Source: Bifidobacterium callimiconis (GTDB lineage: Bacteria; Actinomycetota; Actinomycetes; Actinomycetales; Bifidobacteriaceae). From it: 64,000 nucleotides of DNA. Each line of letters opens with the position of its first letter. Positions within the stretch are counted from its first letter, which is position 1. The position numbers were made by a program, and so were the translations under genes. This document shows, piece after piece, positions 60,825 through 64,000 of this stretch. The notes under the pieces were generated by a model, which did not search any database, had not been told where the DNA came from, and saw only the letters and a program-made list of their open reading frames with translations. Location of the stretch: positions 38,810 through 102,809 of the forward strand of contig NZ_QXGJ01000010.1 of the NCBI RefSeq assembly GCF_003952005.1. Reading direction: 5' to 3'.

Positions 60825-63578
60825 ATGATGACCAACGCAACCCAGACCGTCGAACAGTCCATCTCCCGACTGCGCGTCGAGCACGCGCACGGCGATGTCA
60901 TCGGCCTGCCCACCGGTACCCCGCGTCTGTCGTGGGATTACGCCGTCGAACCGCCGGCCGACTCGGAAATCGTGTTTCACGTGGAACGCCGAACGTTGGG
61001 TGCCGCTGAACCCGTCGTGCAGGAGGCCCGCGTTCCCGCTGCAGACAACACCCTGTGCGCATGGCCTCTGCCTGCGCTCGCGTCCTTTGAATCGGCCGTT
61101 GTCACCGTGCAATTGATCGGCCCGAACGGAGAACCCCTCTCCCCCACGTCATCCCCCGTACGGTTCGAGGCCGCTCTGCTGGAGAACTTCCAGCACTTCG
61201 CCGATTTCGTCGGCCCGTCCTGGGTGGAGCCGGAGACCGATCATCGTCATCTGCCGCTCGTTCGCGCCGAAATCAATCTGCGTGACAAGCCGGACGCCGC
61301 GCGCCTGACCCTGACCGCGCTCGGCGTAGTCGAGGCGGAGATCAACGGCGTGAAGATCGCCGACGACGCACTGCTGCCCGGCTGGACCGTCTACTCCGAC
61401 CGACTTGACTGCTGGACCTTCGACGTCACCGACCAACTCGTATCCGGCGCCAACGCGCTCGGCTTCTGGCTGGGCGACGGCTGGTGGCGAGGCCGACTCG
61501 GCTTCGACGGCGGCTGGGTCAACTTCTACGGCGACAGGATCGGCGTGGCCGCACAGATCGATCTCGTCTACCCCGACGGCGGCACCGAGCGAATCCTGTC
61601 CAACTCGTGGGATCGCACATGGAAGGTCACGCCCGGCCCGATCGTCTGCTCCGACCTGTACGAAGGCGAGCACTACGACGCGCGCCTCGAACAGCCCGGC
61701 TGGTCCATGCCCGGATTCGACGACTCGTCATGGAAGCCCGTCGCCGAGGTCCACTACGACACCACCAAGCTCGTCAACGCCGAACTGCCGCCCGTCCGCC
61801 CGATCGAACGCGATGAGCCGGTATCGATCGTCAAGCGCGACGACGGCAGCTGGCTGATCGACTTCGGACAGAACTGCTCGCAGCGCATGCGCGTCCACAT
61901 GCGCGGACTGGCCTCCGGCGACACCGTCACCATGCGCCACGTCGAAGTGCTCAACCCCGACGGCTCCCTCGCCACCCGCACCCTGCGCCGCGGCCAGCAG
62001 TGCGATGTCTACACGTCCAACGGCACCGACGCCTGGTGGGAGCCGCGCTTCGCCATGCACGGCTTCCGCTACGCCAGCATCGAAGGCTACAAGGGCGAAC
62101 TCACCGCCGACGACATCGACTGCCGCATCTACCACACCGACATGGAACGCACCGGCTGGTTCGACTGCTCCAACCCCATGGTCAACCAGCTGCACAGCAA
62201 CGCCGTATGGTCCATGCGCTCCAACTTCGTGTCCATCCCCATGGACTGCCCGCAGCGCGACGAACGCATGGGCTGGACCGGCGACATCTCGCTGTTCTCC
62301 CCCACCGCCACCTACCTGTACGATACGCAGAGCTTCCTCGCCAACTGGCTCGAGGACGTGCGCGGCGAGCAGCTGCGATACGGCACCGTGCCGTTCTACG
62401 TGCCGTTCATCCCGATCGGCGCATGGGGTACCGCCGCGGCCATCGCCATCTGGGGCGATTCGGCGGCGATCGTGCCGTGGGCGCTTTATATGGACGGCGG
62501 CGACACCGAACTGCTGCGCCGCTCCTACCCGCTCATGACCACGTGGATTGACGAAGTGGCCGGATATCTCTCCGAGGATGGCGTATGGGAGCGCCGACCC
62601 GAATTCGCCATCGGACAGCTCGGCGACTGGCTCGACCCCACCGCCCCGCCGGACGACCCGATGCTCGCCATGACCGACAAGGTGCTCGTCGCCACCGCGT
62701 TCTTCGCGCAGAGCTGCCGCATCGCCGCCGACGTGGCGCGCGTACTCGGCGAACCCGAGGACGCCCTGCGGTTCGGACGACTGTACGACCACGTTCACGG
62801 CGGATTCATCGGACGGTACGTGGGCGAGGACGGCATCATGACATCCGACACCCAGTGCGCGTACGCGCTCGCCATCGCGCTCGGCCTGCTTGACGACGAC
62901 GATACGCTGCGCGCCGCGGCCGGCGACCGTCTGGCGCAGCTTGTGCGCGAATCCGGCGGCAAGGTGGCCACGGGCTTCGCCGGCACCCCGTACGTACTGC
63001 CTGCGCTGAGTCGCACCGGCCACGACGAGGAGGCCTACTCGCTGCTGCTGTCGACCGAATGCCCGAGCTGGCTGTACCAGGTGAAGATGGGTGCCACCAC
63101 CACGTGGGAGCGTTGGGATTCGATGATGCCCGACGGCACGGTGAACCCGGGCGGCATGACCTCGTTCAACCATTACGCGCTCGGCTCGGTGGCGCACTGG
63201 CTGCACGCGCGCATCGGCGGACTCGAGCCGATCGAGCCCGGTTGGCGACGATTCCGCGTGGCGCCCATGCCCGGCGGTGGCATCGACCATGCCTCCACAT
63301 CGCACATGACTCCGTACGGCCTGGCCTCCTGCTCGTGGAGCGTGACTGACGGTGGCACGACTGGTGATGTCACGGGTATCGGTGTTGGTGTTGGTGCGAC
63401 CGAATCCGGCGATGGTATTGCCGCCGGTACGCTCGAATCCGGTTCCGCCTCGACCAATGCCGGCCGCGTGATGACCCTGAACGTCGACGTGCCCGTAGGC
63501 ACCGTCGCCTCCCTGGAGATCGGCCCCGACCTGCAGGAGCTCACCCCCGGTCACCACACCCTCACCATCCGCCTCTGA
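60825..63578 (+). CDS. GH78 family alpha-L-rhamnosidase
   Basis: Product of 917 residues with GH78 architecture: N-terminal fibronectin-like and carbohydrate-binding-like beta domains (residues 1-330, with WTVYSDRLDCWTFDVTDQL), then the (alpha/alpha)6 catalytic domain carrying D474-CPQRDERMGWTGD, which includes the D479/E480 region expected for the general acid, and a C-terminal beta domain. No signal peptide, so it would release rhamnose from imported glycosides, flavonoid-type rhamnosides being typical. AAGGAG lies 6 nt before ATG 60825. The C-terminal region has a Gly/Thr-rich insertion (VTGIGVGVGATESGDG). Confidence 0.93.
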   Translation: MMTNATQTVEQSISRLRVEHAHGDVIGLPTGTPRLSWDYAVEPPADSEIVFHVERRTLGAAEPVVQEARVPAADNTLCAWPLPALASFESAVVTVQLIGPNGEPLSPTSSPVRFEAALLENFQHFADFVGPSWVEPETDHRHLPLVRAEINLRDKPDAARLTLTALGVVEAEINGVKIADDALLPGWTVYSDRLDCWTFDVTDQLVSGANALGFWLGDGWWRGRLGFDGGWVNFYGDRIGVAAQIDLVYPDGGTERILSNSWDRTWKVTPGPIVCSDLYEGEHYDARLEQPGWSMPGFDDSSWKPVAEVHYDTTKLVNAELPPVRPIERDEPVSIVKRDDGSWLIDFGQNCSQRMRVHMRGLASGDTVTMRHVEVLNPDGSLATRTLRRGQQCDVYTSNGTDAWWEPRFAMHGFRYASIEGYKGELTADDIDCRIYHTDMERTGWFDCSNPMVNQLHSNAVWSMRSNFVSIPMDCPQRDERMGWTGDISLFSPTATYLYDTQSFLANWLEDVRGEQLRYGTVPFYVPFIPIGAWGTAAAIAIWGDSAAIVPWALYMDGGDTELLRRSYPLMTTWIDEVAGYLSEDGVWERRPEFAIGQLGDWLDPTAPPDDPMLAMTDKVLVATAFFAQSCRIAADVARVLGEPEDALRFGRLYDHVHGGFIGRYVGEDGIMTSDTQCAYALAIALGLLDDDDTLRAAAGDRLAQLVRESGGKVATGFAGTPYVLPALSRTGHDEEAYSLLLSTECPSWLYQVKMGATTTWERWDSMMPDGTVNPGGMTSFNHYALGSVAHWLHARIGGLEPIEPGWRRFRVAPMPGGGIDHASTSHMTPYGLASCSWSVTDGGTTGDVTGIGVGVGATESGDGIAAGTLESGSASTNAGRVMTLNVDVPVGTVASLEIGPDLQELTPGHHTLTIRL

Positions 63579-63591
63579 GCAAGCGGCCCGT

Positions 63592-63787
63592 GCTCCCTCC
63601 TCGGGAGGGAGCTGTCGCGCAGCGACTGAGGGAGGGACAGCGGAAGTCGTCGAAACGATCTCACACCTCTGTAGCCCCGAGGGGAAGGTAGCTTGAAATA
63701 AGCCCCTGAGAGGGAAGACGGCTGGAAGTAATCCCTTTCCTTCCCCTTGAGGGGAAGGTGGCCGCCGAAGGCGGACGGATGAGGTGA
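63592..63787. repeat. Dispersed repeats downstream of GH78
   Basis: A CTCCCTC module (GCTCCCTCCTCGGGAGGGAG...GACTGAGGGAGGG, 63592-63638), a degenerate middle copy, and a TTCCCC module (CCTTCCCCTTGAGGGGAAGG...CGGATGAGGTGA, 63739-63787). Confidence 0.8.
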
Positions 63788-63812
63788 TCGGAGCAACGGC
63801 TGGCTTGGCCGT

Positions 63813-63936
63813 GTGGCGGGACGATGGACGGGGATCGACACACTCGGGCCGTTTGGCCTCGCTCCGGTGATTTGATTGCGGAGCATATCAAATCACCTCC
63901 GCTGATACAGTCGATCCCCGCCCATCGCCCCACCAC
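63813..63936. other. Long nested inverted repeat near the right edge
   Basis: Outer arms of 27 nt (63813-63839 and 63910-63936, 24 matches, including CGATGG and CGGGGATCGAC) enclose a perfect inner palindrome, GGTGATTTGAT (63866) with ATCAAATCACC (ending 63897). It may be the control region of a gene beyond the window. Confidence 0.7.
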
Positions 63937-63957
63937 ACTCAGCTCTTCCGGCTACCA

Positions 63958-64000
63958 TTCCCTTCCCTTCCCTTCCCTTCCCTTCCCTTCCCTTCCCTTC
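63958..64000. repeat. Pentanucleotide TTCCC tandem tract
   Basis: At least eight uninterrupted copies of TTCCC run to the end of the window, so the full length is unknown. Such tracts vary by slippage. Confidence 0.95.

Noticed and set aside
2..64000. Prophage, integrative element or transposase genes
   Set aside because: No integrase, recombinase, transposase or phage structural gene was seen; the two accessory genes near the origin stand alone.

Overview
This looks like the replication-origin region of a high-G+C Gram-positive bacterium (Actinomycetota), most likely a Bifidobacterium. The gene order nudix - DUF6049 - murJ/pseudokinase - trxB - parB - parA - rsmG - jag - yidC - yidD - rnpA - rpmH - dnaA - dnaN - recF - DUF721 - gyrB - gyrA - DUF3566 is the classical actinobacterial oriC neighbourhood, as in Mycobacterium. 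The genus is inferred from the style of the flanking glycan genes and the single zwf-opcA pair. No rRNA, tRNA, CRISPR array, transposase or integrase was recognised.

Layout. 1-7.2 kb: Nudix hydrolase, DUF6049 surface protein and a MurJ flippase fused to a pseudokinase and an extracellular domain. 7.2-10.8 kb: a divergent TetR/MFS pair set among arrays of degenerate hairpin repeats with a period of about 52 bp. 10.8-15.6 kb: thioredoxin reductase, a threonine-aldolase-type lyase, and parB-parA with a perfect parS inside parA. 15.6-20.6 kb: the conserved rsmG and jag genes, interrupted by two accessory genes (an Abi_2/HEPN-like gene and an AlbA_2-type gene flanked by direct repeats). 20.6-35.4 kb: yidC-yidD-rnpA-rpmH reading left, then dnaA, oriC, dnaN, recF, DUF721, gyrB, gyrA and DUF3566 reading right. 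DnaA boxes form three clusters: upstream of parA, upstream of dnaA, and between dnaA and dnaN. The last cluster abuts an A+T-rich unwinding-type segment.

35.5-64 kb is a metabolic and accessory arm. It holds opcA-zwf (oxidative glucose-6-phosphate branch), an Ldh2-family dehydrogenase, a GntR regulator, and then a series of carbohydrate modules. Each module combines a TetR-type repressor, a GPH-like MFS sugar transporter and/or a glycoside hydrolase (GH30, two GH3, GH78) or a carboxylesterase. Five TetR proteins in the window share a C-terminal FP-x-x-x-W-x-G-Y motif and four MFS proteins share the same internal signatures, so the modules probably spread by duplication. Several have palindromic operators placed at or beside good sigma-70-type promoters. 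The likely combined role is uptake and intracellular cleavage of beta-glucosides and rhamnosides from plant material, each module under its own repressor. A higBA toxin-antitoxin pair, cytidine deaminase and a LysE exporter lie between them.

Intergenic DNA is unusually rich in structure: G+C-rich dispersed elements of the form CCCTCAGTC...GACTGAGGG (one lies inside the lysE reading frame), the 52-bp hairpin arrays, nested long inverted repeats, three perfect 16-bp parS sites (two inside coding sequence), and a pentanucleotide tract at the right edge.
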